From Minicystis rosea (GTDB lineage Bacteria; Myxococcota_A; Polyangia; Polyangiales; Polyangiaceae), in the NCBI GenBank assembly GCA_001931535.1, contig CP016211.1, positions 12,136,377-12,200,376 on the forward strand: a DNA stretch of 64,000 bases, written 5' to 3'. The notes under the pieces are model-generated. The model did not search any database. It was given only the letters and a program-made list of their open reading frames with translations, and was not told the DNA's origin. The position numbers and the translations under genes are program-made. Shown piece after piece: positions 1 to 8,626 of the stretch. Each line of letters opens with the position of its first letter. Position 1 is the stretch's first letter.

Positions 1-222
1 CACGCGGAGGAGCGGCCACACGCGCTCGCCGCGCGCTTCGCGTTGATGCGCGGCGATGACGCGGGTCGCGTCCTGGATCCATGAAGGTCCAGGCGGTTCG
101 GGCCGCGTTTGCCGCGTTTGCTGCGTTTCCAGGAGGGATCGCTCGGCGGCGGCGGCGTCGGTGATGGGGGATGCGCCGCGATCGATCTCGCGGCGAGCGG
201 ACAGGAGCGTGACGAGGTTCAT
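1..222 (-). CDS. Partial hypothetical protein downstream of malG
   Basis: The first 74 codons of a minus-strand reading frame start at an ATG 15 bases after the malG stop and remain open to the window edge. The visible N-terminus (MNLVTLLSARREIDRG...) has no signal peptide or membrane segment and is charged, with a Pro/Gln-rich patch around residues 33-46. I do not recognise the family. Its position suggests it is the last visible gene of the maltodextrin operon. No clear Shine-Dalgarno precedes the ATG, so the start is uncertain. Confidence 0.45.
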   Translation of the reverse strand, partial: MNLVTLLSARREIDRGASPITDAAAAERSLLETQQTRQTRPEPPGPSWIQDATRVIAAHQREARGERVWPLLRV

Positions 223-237
223 CGAGAGGCGCGGAGC

Positions 238-1119
238 CTACCCCTTCACGCCGCCGGCCGTGAGCCCGGCGACGAGGTGCCGCTGCGCAATGTAGAAGAG
301 CGCCATCACGGGCACGGAGACCACGAGCGCGCCCGCGGCGAAGCGCTCCCATTGCTGATCGTATTCGCCGATGTAGCGCTGGAGCACGACCGGCAGCGTG
401 TACATCTCTTCGCGACCGAGGAGCGTCGCCGCCAGGATGTACTCGTTGTACGCGCTCATGAACGCGAACAGCGACGTCACCGCGATGGCCGGCCGCGCGG
501 CCGGGAGCACCACGCGCAGGAAGGCGCCGAAGCGCGTGGCGCCGTCGACCATCGCGGCCTCTTCGAGATCGACGGGGATCGCCTCGAACGAAGCGCGAAG
601 CTGAAAGATGGCAAACGGAACCGACGTCGACGCGTAGCAGACGACGAGCCCCGTCCGCGAGTTCAAGAGGTGGAGCGCGTCGAGCATGATGTAGAGCGGC
701 ACCGCGCTCGCCACCGTGGGGAACATCTGCGTGGCGAGCAGCGCCGCAATCCCGCGCTCCTTGCCCACGAAGCGGAAGCGCGCCAGCGCATACGCGGTTG
801 GCACCGCGATGATCACGCCCACCGCCGCCGTCGCCAGGGCCACGATCACCGAGTTCGCGAGCTGCCTCCCGAAGAGCCACGCGGTGCCGCCGCCGGGCAC
901 CTTCTGCGTGGTGGAGACGACGGCTTGCAGATGGGAGAGCGTCGGCTCGTGCGGCACCGGCCACACCTCCGGCGCGACGGGGCGGCTGCCCGAGAAGGCC
1001 AGCGCCACCACCCACACGACCGGGTAGAGCGCAAAGCACGCGGCCACCGCCAAGAGCGCATGCGACGCGAAGGACTCGAGCGGAGAGACGCGCTCTTCCT
1101 TGTCTTGAAAAGAGCTCAT
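238..1119 (-). CDS. malG: MalG-type carbohydrate ABC transporter permease
   Basis: An inner-membrane permease of a sugar ABC importer, 293 aa, the usual size for MalG. It has about six hydrophobic segments, the first at residues 21-42. The cytoplasmic EAA loop that docks on the ATPase is clear at about residues 187-208 (EEAAMVDGATRFGAF followed by LPAARP). The ATG overlaps the stop of the upstream malE-malF fusion in an ATGA, so the two are probably translationally coupled. With MalK and the MalF domain it should form the maltose/maltodextrin translocation complex. Substrate is inferred from the adjacent amylase and porin. Confidence 0.9.
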   Translation of the reverse strand: MSSFQDKEERVSPLESFASHALLAVAACFALYPVVWVVALAFSGSRPVAPEVWPVPHEPTLSHLQAVVSTTQKVPGGGTAWLFGRQLANSVIVALATAAVGVIIAVPTAYALARFRFVGKERGIAALLATQMFPTVASAVPLYIMLDALHLLNSRTGLVVCYASTSVPFAIFQLRASFEAIPVDLEEAAMVDGATRFGAFLRVVLPAARPAIAVTSLFAFMSAYNEYILAATLLGREEMYTLPVVLQRYIGEYDQQWERFAAGALVVSVPVMALFYIAQRHLVAGLTAGGVKG

Positions 1120-3617
1120 GCCGCCTCCGTCTTCGGGGTGATCACGGCCGCTTCGCGCCGCTTGTCACGCCATTCGCCGAGGCGCGTCGCGCCGAAGAGC
1201 ATGAAGAAGATGAGCACCGCATAGGCGGCGGCATATCCATATTGGTTCTGCCGCGTGAAGGCCCAGCGATACGCCTCGGAGATGAGGATGTCGGTGGTGC
1301 CGTCCGGATCGCCGCCGGAGACGAGGAACACCACGTTGAACATGTTGAAGGTCCAAATCGCGCCCAGCGTGACCGAGGGCATGAGCGTGGGCCGGATGAT
1401 GGGGAGCGTGACCAGGCGGAGGCGCTGCCAGCGGGTGGCGCCGTCGACCTTGGCGGCTTCGAGCACGTCGGCGGGGACGGCGGTGAGCGCGCCCAACGTG
1501 ACCACCATCATGAAGGGGAACCCGAGCCACACGTTGGTGGCCAGGTTGGCGGCGAAGGCGGTGGAGAAGCGCGAGAACCAAGCGATGGGCTCGAGGTGCG
1601 TGCCGAAGAGGCGATTGACCGCGAGCACCAAGGCCGTGAGCGCGCCGAATTGCCGGTGGAACATGCCCTTCCAGGCGAGCGCGGTGACGTAGCTCGGCAC
1701 GGCCCAAGGCACGATGAGGAGCACGCGATAAACGGCCTTGAGCCGGAGCGAGGGCCGCGAGAGCAGCAGCCCGAGCGCGACGCCGATGCCCACGTGGAAG
1801 AACACGTTGCTGACCGTCCAGAGGATGGTCACGAGGAGCACGAGATAAAACGATCCGCTGGCGAGGAGCGGCCCGCCGCGCGCGGTGAGGATGTTGATGA
1901 AATTGGCGAGGCCCACATAACGACGCTCCTCGTCGCTGCCCGCGAAGAGCGAAGTGGCCGCGCCGATCACGAGCGGCAGCACCACCAGGACGCCGACCGC
2001 GATCACCGCGTGCAGCACGTAACCGTACACCGGGAGCGAGCGCCGGATCTCACCCCGGAAACCAGGCTCGCGCGCGAGCTTGAGCCAGCGAAAGGCGCCG
2101 TAGAGGCCAATCGCGCCCAGCACCAGATAAGCACCCACCGGCGAGGCCGGGGAGGGCAGCGGGCGGCGCACGTTGTCGAATCGGCTCTTCGCCTCGGTGA
2201 GCGCCGTTTCGGCGTCGGCGTCACGTCGAAGCACCTTGAGGATGGCGCGATTGGCCGGATCCCACACGCTCGCCATGGCCCGCGAGGAGGGCATGGGAAT
2301 CGCGATCTTCGCCTGCTCGGCGAACGTGCGCACGTCGCCTTCGGGCATGATCACGTCGAGCCGAGCCGTCGGCGTCGGGCTCAATCGGGCCCGAATCCGC
2401 GCCGCCTCCGCGCTCGCCAAAAGCCGCGCCAGCGCCCGCACCTCGGGCCGCTTCGCGCCGTTCGGCGTGAGCATCACCGACTCGACGCCGAGCAGCGGTC
2501 GCATCGGCTGTCCCGTCGCGCGCACCCGCGGCAGCGTGGCCACGCGATAGTGGATGCCTTTGCCATTCAAGCTCGCGGCGAGCCAAGGGCCGCTGATGGC
2601 AAAGGCCGCTTGGCCCGCGCCGAACAGCTTGGTCACCAGATCGCCGTCCGCGTCCTCGGGCACCGCGCGCCGCTCGGTGAGCCAGCGATCGAGCTCGACG
2701 GCGCGCACCGCCTCGGGCCCGAAGAGGCCGAATTGATCCTTCTTGTCGAGCAGCTCCCCGCCGAAGGCCGAGAGCAGCGCCGCCACGTAATAAGGATTCT
2801 TCGTCTCGAACGCGAGCGGGAAGACCCCTTTGGGCAGCTTCCCCACGAGATCGGCGAACGACTCCAAGTCCGGGGGAACGTCCTTCACCAAGTCGGTGTT
2901 GACGTACAGCGCCACGCACTTCTGCGAGAGCGGCACCGCCCAAGCCACCTCGCCGTCACGCACCGCCGCGAGCGCCGGCTCGGAGAACACCCCGGGCTCG
3001 AGCGCATCGCCCACCGGCGCCACCACCTTGAGGTGCCGATAATCCCCGAGCACCTTGTGCTCGTTGATGAAGAGATCCGGCCCCTCTCCGAGCGGCACGG
3101 CATTCGAGACCTTGGACTGATACGCATCGTAAGGAATCGAGACCGCGTCGACCGGCTCGCCCTTCCACTGCGCCAAAATCTCTTCGAGCGCCTTGAGCTC
3201 GTCATCCCGATACGCGTGCCAAAGCCGAATCGGCATAGCCCACGCCGGCACCGCCACGAGCAGCACGAACACCGCCACGAGCCCCGCCCAAAAGGCCCGC
3301 GCTCCCCGATCGAGCCGCTTGCTCCGAAGAGATTTCAACGCAAAGACGCAAAGACGCAAAGACGCAAAAAAGCCCGGATTGTCTTTTGGCGTCTCTGCGC
3401 CCTTGCGCCTTTGCGTTTTCTTCTCCTCCCCCCGCTCACCCCGAAGAGAATGAAACGCCGAGGCACGAAGATGCAGAACCGCAAAAAAGCTCTGATCGTC
3501 TTTTTGCGTCTCTGCGCCTTTGCGCCTTTGCGTTTCCTTCTCCTCTTCCCGCTCGGTCCGCCGCAAGCCACGAACGGAAGCCATCGTCCCCCCAGCGAAG
3601 CTCGTCATGCGTTTCAT
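1116..3617 (-). CDS. MalE-MalF fusion: solute-binding domain plus permease
   Basis: One long polypeptide (up to 833 aa) combines a periplasmic sugar-binding domain (about residues 128-480, starting MPIRLWHAYRDDEL) with a MalF-like permease (about 500-815) that carries an EAA loop (VLEAAKVDGATRW). Separate MalE and MalF are the rule in the family. The ATG at 3617 overlaps the malK stop as ATGA, which favours this start. However residues 27-95 are translated palindromic repeat (twice QRRKGAET), and the signal-type hydrophobic stretch only comes at residues 108-127 (ending VPAWA). A TTG at 3338, just after the repeats, would give a normal signal peptide (MKSLRSKRLDRGAR...). Either start keeps both domains. 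Confidence 0.85.
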   Translation of the reverse strand: MKRMTSFAGGTMASVRGLRRTEREEEKETQRRKGAETQKDDQSFFAVLHLRASAFHSLRGERGEEKKTQRRKGAETPKDNPGFFASLRLCVFALKSLRSKRLDRGARAFWAGLVAVFVLLVAVPAWAMPIRLWHAYRDDELKALEEILAQWKGEPVDAVSIPYDAYQSKVSNAVPLGEGPDLFINEHKVLGDYRHLKVVAPVGDALEPGVFSEPALAAVRDGEVAWAVPLSQKCVALYVNTDLVKDVPPDLESFADLVGKLPKGVFPLAFETKNPYYVAALLSAFGGELLDKKDQFGLFGPEAVRAVELDRWLTERRAVPEDADGDLVTKLFGAGQAAFAISGPWLAASLNGKGIHYRVATLPRVRATGQPMRPLLGVESVMLTPNGAKRPEVRALARLLASAEAARIRARLSPTPTARLDVIMPEGDVRTFAEQAKIAIPMPSSRAMASVWDPANRAILKVLRRDADAETALTEAKSRFDNVRRPLPSPASPVGAYLVLGAIGLYGAFRWLKLAREPGFRGEIRRSLPVYGYVLHAVIAVGVLVVLPLVIGAATSLFAGSDEERRYVGLANFINILTARGGPLLASGSFYLVLLVTILWTVSNVFFHVGIGVALGLLLSRPSLRLKAVYRVLLIVPWAVPSYVTALAWKGMFHRQFGALTALVLAVNRLFGTHLEPIAWFSRFSTAFAANLATNVWLGFPFMMVVTLGALTAVPADVLEAAKVDGATRWQRLRLVTLPIIRPTLMPSVTLGAIWTFNMFNVVFLVSGGDPDGTTDILISEAYRWAFTRQNQYGYAAAYAVLIFFMLFGATRLGEWRDKRREAAVITPKTEAA
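3337..3417. repeat. Palindromic repeat copy 1 (AACGCAAAG...CTTTGCGTT)
   Basis: An approximately 81-bp imperfect inverted repeat. The left arm is built of AACGCAAAGACGCAAAG units, and the right arm reads TGCGCCTTTGCGTT, so the transcript could fold into a long hairpin. It lies in frame inside the 5' part of the malE-malF coding region and supplies the QRRKGAET-like peptide. A second diverged copy lies 36 bp away. Confidence 0.8.
3454..3534. repeat. Palindromic repeat copy 2
   Basis: The second copy of the element at 3337-3417, the same length and in the same orientation. Its right arm (TGCGCCTTTGCGCCTTTGCG) is well kept, while the left arm (AACGCCGAGGCACGAAGATG) is diverged. Both copies are translated in the same frame, which fits insertion or duplication of a REP-like element whose length keeps the frame open. 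Confidence 0.75.
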
Positions 3618-4693
3618 GCGGTCCGCAGCGACTTGCCGCTTCCGGCGTCGAAGAGGTGCACGGTGGTGAAGGCGACGTGGATGCGATCGCCCTTTTTCAC
3701 GCCGGCGTTGGCCTCGATGCGGGCCACGAAGGGCGCGCCGCCGAGCTCGCCGTGGGCGAACGATTCCGTGCCGAGGGCCTCGACGATGGCGACGTCGATC
3801 GGCGTGCCGGAGCCTTGGGCCACGATCTCCACATCGTGAGGGCGCACGCCGACCGTCACGGCGCGGCCGGGCGTGAGCGCGTCGCCGAAGCGTGCTTCGT
3901 CGAGCGCGGCGCGCACGCCGTCGGCGGTCACCATCCAGCGGTCGTCGATGCGCTCGACAATGCCGGAGAAGAAGTTCATGGCCGGCATGCCCATGAAGCC
4001 GGCGACGAAGCGCGTCGCGGGCTTGGCGTAGATGTCGAGTGGGGCGCCGGCTTGCTCGACGATGCCTTTGTTGAGCACGAACATGACGTCGGCGAGGGTC
4101 ATGGCCTCGACTTGATCGTGGGTGACGTAGATGCTGGTCGCGCCCAGCCGATCGTGGAGCTTGCGGATGTCGACGCGCACCTGTGAGCGCAGCGCGGCGT
4201 CGAGGTTCGAGAGCGGCTCGTCGAAGAGGAAGAGCTGCGGCCTCCGCACGATGGCGCGCCCCATGGCCACGCGCTGCCGCTGGCCGCCGGAGAGCTGGCG
4301 GGGGAGGCGATCGAGCAGCGGATCGAGGCCGAGCATGGCCGACGCCTCGGCTACGCGGCGCCCGATCTCGGCGGGATCGGCTTTGCGCAGCGTGAGGCCG
4401 AACGCGAGGTTCTCACGCACGGTGAGGTGCGGATAGAGCGCGTAGCTCTGGAACACCATGGCGATGTCCCGCTCGCGCGGCTCGAGCTTGGTGACGTCGC
4501 GCGTGCCGAAGCGAATCGTCCCCGAGTCCGCCGTCTCGAGCCCCGCGAGCAAACGGAGCAACGTGGATTTGCCGCACCCCGAGGGCCCGACCAGCACCGC
4601 GAAGGCGCCGTCGGGGATGTCGACGTTCACCCCCTTGAGGACGTGCGTCTGCCCAAACTGCTTGTTCAGCGAGGAGACGTTGACGGAGGCCAT
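3614..4693 (-). CDS. malK: MalK-type sugar ABC transporter ATPase
   Basis: ATPase subunit of the sugar importer, 359 aa, typical for MalK/UgpC/MsmX. The ABC domain shows Walker A (GPSGCGKST, residues 36-44), Q-loop (FQSYALYPH), signature LSGGQ (134-138), Walker B (LFLFDEP, 154-160) and the switch His in YVTHDQ. A C-terminal TOBE-like regulatory region follows (about 240-355). The ATG at 4693 opens right at the conserved start (MASVNVSSLNKQFG); the frame is open further upstream, but that part overlaps the amylase and looks like a shadow. Eight bases separate it from the amylase stop, and its own stop overlaps the next ATG. Confidence 0.95.
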   Translation of the reverse strand: MASVNVSSLNKQFGQTHVLKGVNVDIPDGAFAVLVGPSGCGKSTLLRLLAGLETADSGTIRFGTRDVTKLEPRERDIAMVFQSYALYPHLTVRENLAFGLTLRKADPAEIGRRVAEASAMLGLDPLLDRLPRQLSGGQRQRVAMGRAIVRRPQLFLFDEPLSNLDAALRSQVRVDIRKLHDRLGATSIYVTHDQVEAMTLADVMFVLNKGIVEQAGAPLDIYAKPATRFVAGFMGMPAMNFFSGIVERIDDRWMVTADGVRAALDEARFGDALTPGRAVTVGVRPHDVEIVAQGSGTPIDVAIVEALGTESFAHGELGGAPFVARIEANAGVKKGDRIHVAFTTVHLFDAGSGKSLRTA

Positions 4694-4701
4694 CGCGCGC
4701 G

Positions 4702-6795
4702 TCAGTTTCCGCCGACCTGGCTTTGCGGCACGAGCAGCGCCGCGCCCAGCGCGGGCACTTGAAGGGTGAGCGTCTGATCCGCTCCCACCGGGTAGCTCAA
4801 TTGCATGTCCGAGAGCACGTCGACCAGCATCGTGCCACCGGGCACGTTGACCTTCATCGTCGATCCGTTGTCGCTCGGGGAGCTCGCGTGATCTCGATTG
4901 GTGTTGATCACCACCAGCGCATACGCGTCGCCCGCGTCGCCGCCGGTGCGCTCGAAGGCGAAGATGCCGGCGTCGCCCTCCGCGCCCGTGTGCTCGGTGG
5001 ACCACACCACGCTCTGATCACCGTGGGTGAGCGCGCGATACTTCTTCCGGAGGCCCGTGAGCTTCTGAATCCACTCGAAGAAGCGGCCGTACGTCTTGCC
5101 GCGCTCCTTGTCGGCCGTGGGCTTCTGCACGTACCCCGAGTCCCAGAGGTCTTCGCGGTTCGCCGGATCGTTGCCGCCCTCGAAGCCCTGCTCGTCACCG
5201 TAATAGATGCAGGGAATGCCCTGCTCGGCGAAGAGGAAGACGAGCGCGTTCCGGAGCTTCTGATCGCGCAGCTCGGCGAACTGCTGATTCGTGAGCTGCC
5301 CGGCGGAGACCGCGGCCAAGTCGTTGTGGAAGAATTGATAGAAGAGGAAGCGCCCCACGTCGTGGTTGTCGAGGAAGTTCACCGGGAACTTCGCGGGCAC
5401 GATGCCGATACCGCTCTTCGTCGGGGTCAGGCCCCAGTTCTGCTCGCGCTGGCCCCAGAGGTCCTGAATCTTCTTGGTGCCGCCGCCGTCGCGGAACACG
5501 TCGGCGATGACCGAGTAGTATTGAGGGAAGTAGAACGAGCTATCGAGCATGTCGGCGTTGAGCGGCACGTCGTCGTCGACGCAGGTGCCTTCGCGCGCGA
5601 GATCGGGCGCGCCCAGCACGGCCTGCGGGCCCACCGGCACCTCGGGCACGTCGCCGCCTTTGGTGAAAGAGCCGACCAGCGCGTCGTTGCCGTCGAACGT
5701 CTCGCCGAAGATGAAGAAGTTCTTCTTGCCCTGCTTGTCGAGGCGCTGGCGGATCTTCTGCGTGAAATAGCGCCAGAACTCGGGCTCCACGTGCTTCACC
5801 GTGTCGATGCGGAAGCCGTCGAAATCGGCGATCTCCACCCAACGCGCATAGGACTCCACCATCGCCTTCTTCACGTCGCAGCGCGTGGTGTTGACGTCCT
5901 TGAGGCCACCCGGGAAATCACCGTGGAGGAGCTGGTCGCCGATGTCGTAATTGACCGTGCGCCCGCGGCGGTTGAAGACAGCCGGGTTCTGCAGCACGCT
6001 GGGCATCGGCGGCATGTGATTCGTCACCGGATCGGTGTTGAACACGATCGGCGCCGGCCCCGAATAACCGAGCGACGTATAGGCCTGGATGAGCCCGCTC
6101 GGGCTGAACTCGGGATCGTATTCGGTGACGTGCTTGACGCCCGACTGACCATCTTTGACGTTGCAGGTCGGATCGGGGTTCCCGTAGTCGGGATAGAGGT
6201 TGTCGGGGTCGCTCGGGTCACTCCACTTGTCACAGCCGCCGCCGAACACTTGATCGTCCGGCTGGCCGTTCATGTTGATGTCGTAATAGAAGACCTGACC
6301 CATGTGGTTGGTCACGATGTCGAGGATGACCTTCAGCTTCTTCTCGTGCGCGGCCGCGACCATGTGCCGGAGGGCGGGGATGTCGCCGAAATGCGGGTTC
6401 GGCGCGTCCAGGTCCTGCGCCCAGTAGCCGTGGTAGCCATCGAACCCAGCATCGGTGTCGACGTTCTTCACCACCGGCGAGATCCAGATGGTGGTCACGC
6501 CCAGGGTCTGGATGTAATCGAGCTTGTCCTCGAGGCCCTTCCAGTCGCCGCCGTGGTAGTGGCCGAGCGAGGAGAAGTCGACCCGATAGTCGTTGCCGGC
6601 GTCGCCGTTGGCGAAGCGATCGACGAGGACTTGATAGATGATCTCGTCGCGCCAGTCGTCGACGTGGGTGCCGAGCTCGATGGGCTCGGCGTCCTCGAAC
6701 TTCATGCACCCGGAGCCGAGCGCGCCGGTGCAGGCGGCCGCCACGAGCGGCAGGCGGAGGTGCGCGCGGAGCTTGTGCAGGGCCTTTTCGAACAT
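4702..6795 (-). CDS. GH13 alpha-amylase family lipoprotein
   Basis: A surface or periplasmic starch/maltodextrin hydrolase of about 697 aa. The signal peptide ends in a lipobox (LGSGC, lipid Cys at residue 30). GH13 landmarks are all present: DIVTNHMG (region I), DGFRIDTVKH with the nucleophile Asp, IFGETFDG with the acid/base Glu, and FLDNHDVGRF with the transition-state Asp. The arrangement and the Gly/Asn-rich segment after region I recall CGTase/neopullulanase-like enzymes. It lies between the porin gene and malK, so it probably trims polymeric glucan before uptake. A GTG at 6807 is a possible alternative start; GGGAAAG lies just upstream of the chosen ATG. Confidence 0.92.
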   Translation of the reverse strand: MFEKALHKLRAHLRLPLVAAACTGALGSGCMKFEDAEPIELGTHVDDWRDEIIYQVLVDRFANGDAGNDYRVDFSSLGHYHGGDWKGLEDKLDYIQTLGVTTIWISPVVKNVDTDAGFDGYHGYWAQDLDAPNPHFGDIPALRHMVAAAHEKKLKVILDIVTNHMGQVFYYDINMNGQPDDQVFGGGCDKWSDPSDPDNLYPDYGNPDPTCNVKDGQSGVKHVTEYDPEFSPSGLIQAYTSLGYSGPAPIVFNTDPVTNHMPPMPSVLQNPAVFNRRGRTVNYDIGDQLLHGDFPGGLKDVNTTRCDVKKAMVESYARWVEIADFDGFRIDTVKHVEPEFWRYFTQKIRQRLDKQGKKNFFIFGETFDGNDALVGSFTKGGDVPEVPVGPQAVLGAPDLAREGTCVDDDVPLNADMLDSSFYFPQYYSVIADVFRDGGGTKKIQDLWGQREQNWGLTPTKSGIGIVPAKFPVNFLDNHDVGRFLFYQFFHNDLAAVSAGQLTNQQFAELRDQKLRNALVFLFAEQGIPCIYYGDEQGFEGGNDPANREDLWDSGYVQKPTADKERGKTYGRFFEWIQKLTGLRKKYRALTHGDQSVVWSTEHTGAEGDAGIFAFERTGGDAGDAYALVVINTNRDHASSPSDNGSTMKVNVPGGTMLVDVLSDMQLSYPVGADQTLTLQVPALGAALLVPQSQVGGN

Positions 6796-6814
6796 GCGCT
6801 TTCCCACGGGTGCC

Positions 6815-8398
6815 TCAGGTTCCGTAGCTCGACGAGTTGAACCACCACTCGGCGCCGAAGCCGAAGAAATGCTCGATGCTGCGAATCGAGAAGACGTCGT
6901 CCTGCGGATAAAGGGCCTTCGCGCCCTGGTTGCGCGAGGTGACGACGTAGATGAGCCGAATCTGCGGGCGTGAATAGTTGCCGCGGCCCGCGGGCGAGAG
7001 GAAGGGAATCACCCCGAAGCGGAAGACGCGCGCCCCGAGCGGGCCCGAGCCGGTGCTCGGCGTCACGCCCATGGCATCGGCCGTCGCGGGCGCGAGCACG
7101 CCGCGCTGGAGCGCCTGCACCTGACCTTCGAGCGCGAGGCCCGCGAGCTCACCGAAGAAGAGGTGCGGCCTCAGCGTGACGGTGCCTTCGTCGACGTCAC
7201 CGAAATCGAGGCCGGGGCTCGCGTTGCGGAACGAGCGCAGGTAAGCGCCGAGCATCAGGCCGAAGGGCCCCGTCTCCCAGTTGCCACCGAGCGCGACCTG
7301 CAGCTCACGCGCGCCGGAAGCGGTCTTGTCGGGGTTGAGCTGCGTCGGGGTGGCGAGATCGCCGTAGGCCGCGAGACCGCCGGCATAACGGAAGAACAGA
7401 TTGACGTGCGTGTCGCGCTTGCCGGTGAAGGCGCCGATTTGCGCGCCCGCGACGAACCCGACATCGCTCGGGAGCGTCTCGAAGACACCCGCCTGCGCCG
7501 TCTCCCGCTGGCCCTTGGGGAGCTGGTGCACCTCGCTGTAGAGCACGCCTTTGACGCCGCCCGTCTCGCCGATGCGGATGATGTGGCTGGCCTTGAGGCT
7601 GCCAATCAGCTTCTGGCGATCGAGGATGTTGACCGTGGCGGTGCCGAATTGGTTGAGCGGCGAGGCCCGAGCGACGGATTGGACGAAGAAGCTGCTCGTC
7701 GGCTGGGCCATGCCGAAATGCACGGCGGCGAAGGTGTTGGGCGTGAAATCGTAACGGAGCCCGCCGCCCATGGTGTTGAGGTTGTCGAGCGGCCACCAGT
7801 TGAGGAGATAGATGTCGTCTCCACGGTACATCCGCGAGCCGGCCCAGACCGAGAGGTTCGATCCGCCGAGGTTGCGCGCCTCGATGTAGAGGTTGCGCAC
7901 TGCCATTTTGATGTTGAAGTCGCCGTTGTAATGAAACACCGGCGATTGGGCGGCGAGCGTGGCCACCAAACGCGTCGCCGTCTTGGTGACGGCGAAGTAA
8001 TCGTCGCGGCGCAGCTCGAGCTCCACGTAATTGCCTTCGTCGAGGCGGGAGCCGTGGGCGATGATGTTGGCGTCGCGCCCGGGCCGACCTTTGAAGTCGG
8101 TGGCGGCGACCATGCGGCCATACGATCCGAACGAGAAGCCGCTCACCGGCCGCGGCGGTGTGCTCGGCGGCGGCGGTTCGACCTTGGGAGGCTCCGGTGG
8201 GGGCGCCTCCGCTTTGGGAGGCCCTTCGGCCTTGGGCGTGTCCGGCGCGGGGACCGTGGGCTCGGGCGGCGCCGCCTGCGCAGAGGCGGTGGCCGGCGCA
8301 GCGAGCGCCGCGGCGAGGAGCGTCACGCTCCCGACGAGCCGTGACAATGCGGGAACGAGCGAGGTTCTCGACGGAATCGACCGACGCACGATGGCCAC
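6815..8398 (-). CDS. LamB/maltoporin-like outer-membrane carbohydrate porin
   Basis: An outer-membrane channel proposed for maltodextrins, first gene of the operon. After a signal peptide (ending ATASA) comes a Pro/Glu/Ala-rich linker (about residues 40-85, several PPP runs) and then a beta-barrel of about 435 aa with alternating hydrophobic strands. It ends in a maltoporin-like closing strand (FGAEWWFNSSSY). The linker could be periplasmic, as in porins with N-terminal extensions. No ATG fits; GTG at 8398 or 8389 opens directly before the basic n-region (VRRSIPSRTSL). The frame also stays open to 8515, but that part has no signal character. Substrate is inferred from context. Confidence 0.8.
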   Translation of the reverse strand: MAIVRRSIPSRTSLVPALSRLVGSVTLLAAALAAPATASAQAAPPEPTVPAPDTPKAEGPPKAEAPPPEPPKVEPPPPSTPPRPVSGFSFGSYGRMVAATDFKGRPGRDANIIAHGSRLDEGNYVELELRRDDYFAVTKTATRLVATLAAQSPVFHYNGDFNIKMAVRNLYIEARNLGGSNLSVWAGSRMYRGDDIYLLNWWPLDNLNTMGGGLRYDFTPNTFAAVHFGMAQPTSSFFVQSVARASPLNQFGTATVNILDRQKLIGSLKASHIIRIGETGGVKGVLYSEVHQLPKGQRETAQAGVFETLPSDVGFVAGAQIGAFTGKRDTHVNLFFRYAGGLAAYGDLATPTQLNPDKTASGARELQVALGGNWETGPFGLMLGAYLRSFRNASPGLDFGDVDEGTVTLRPHLFFGELAGLALEGQVQALQRGVLAPATADAMGVTPSTGSGPLGARVFRFGVIPFLSPAGRGNYSRPQIRLIYVVTSRNQGAKALYPQDDVFSIRSIEHFFGFGAEWWFNSSSYGT

Positions 8399-8626
8399 GC
8401 TACACCAAACGAGGGTGCTCGTTCCATCGGGCGCAAACATCGCAACCGCGATTGCCGTGTGTGCGACGCGCTTGTCGCACCCGAGCGCGCGCCGCCTGCG
8501 ACACCGCTGTCGCACGCGGATCCCAAAGCCACCTCACCATGCCCATTCGATGGCTGGGCATCCACTGACCACATCGAGCGTCGCGGCCTGATGTAAGATG
8601 CCGTGCCGCTCTGCGTTGAGAGGCCC

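Noticed and set aside
1242..3839. Long plus-strand frame of 865 codons opposite the malE-malF fusion
   Set aside because: Arg/His/Glu-rich translation with no domains, antisense to a clear transporter gene; typical shadow in GC-rich DNA.
4723..6840. Plus-strand frame of 705 codons opposite the amylase
   Set aside because: Shadow of the GH13 gene; no start signal and biased composition.
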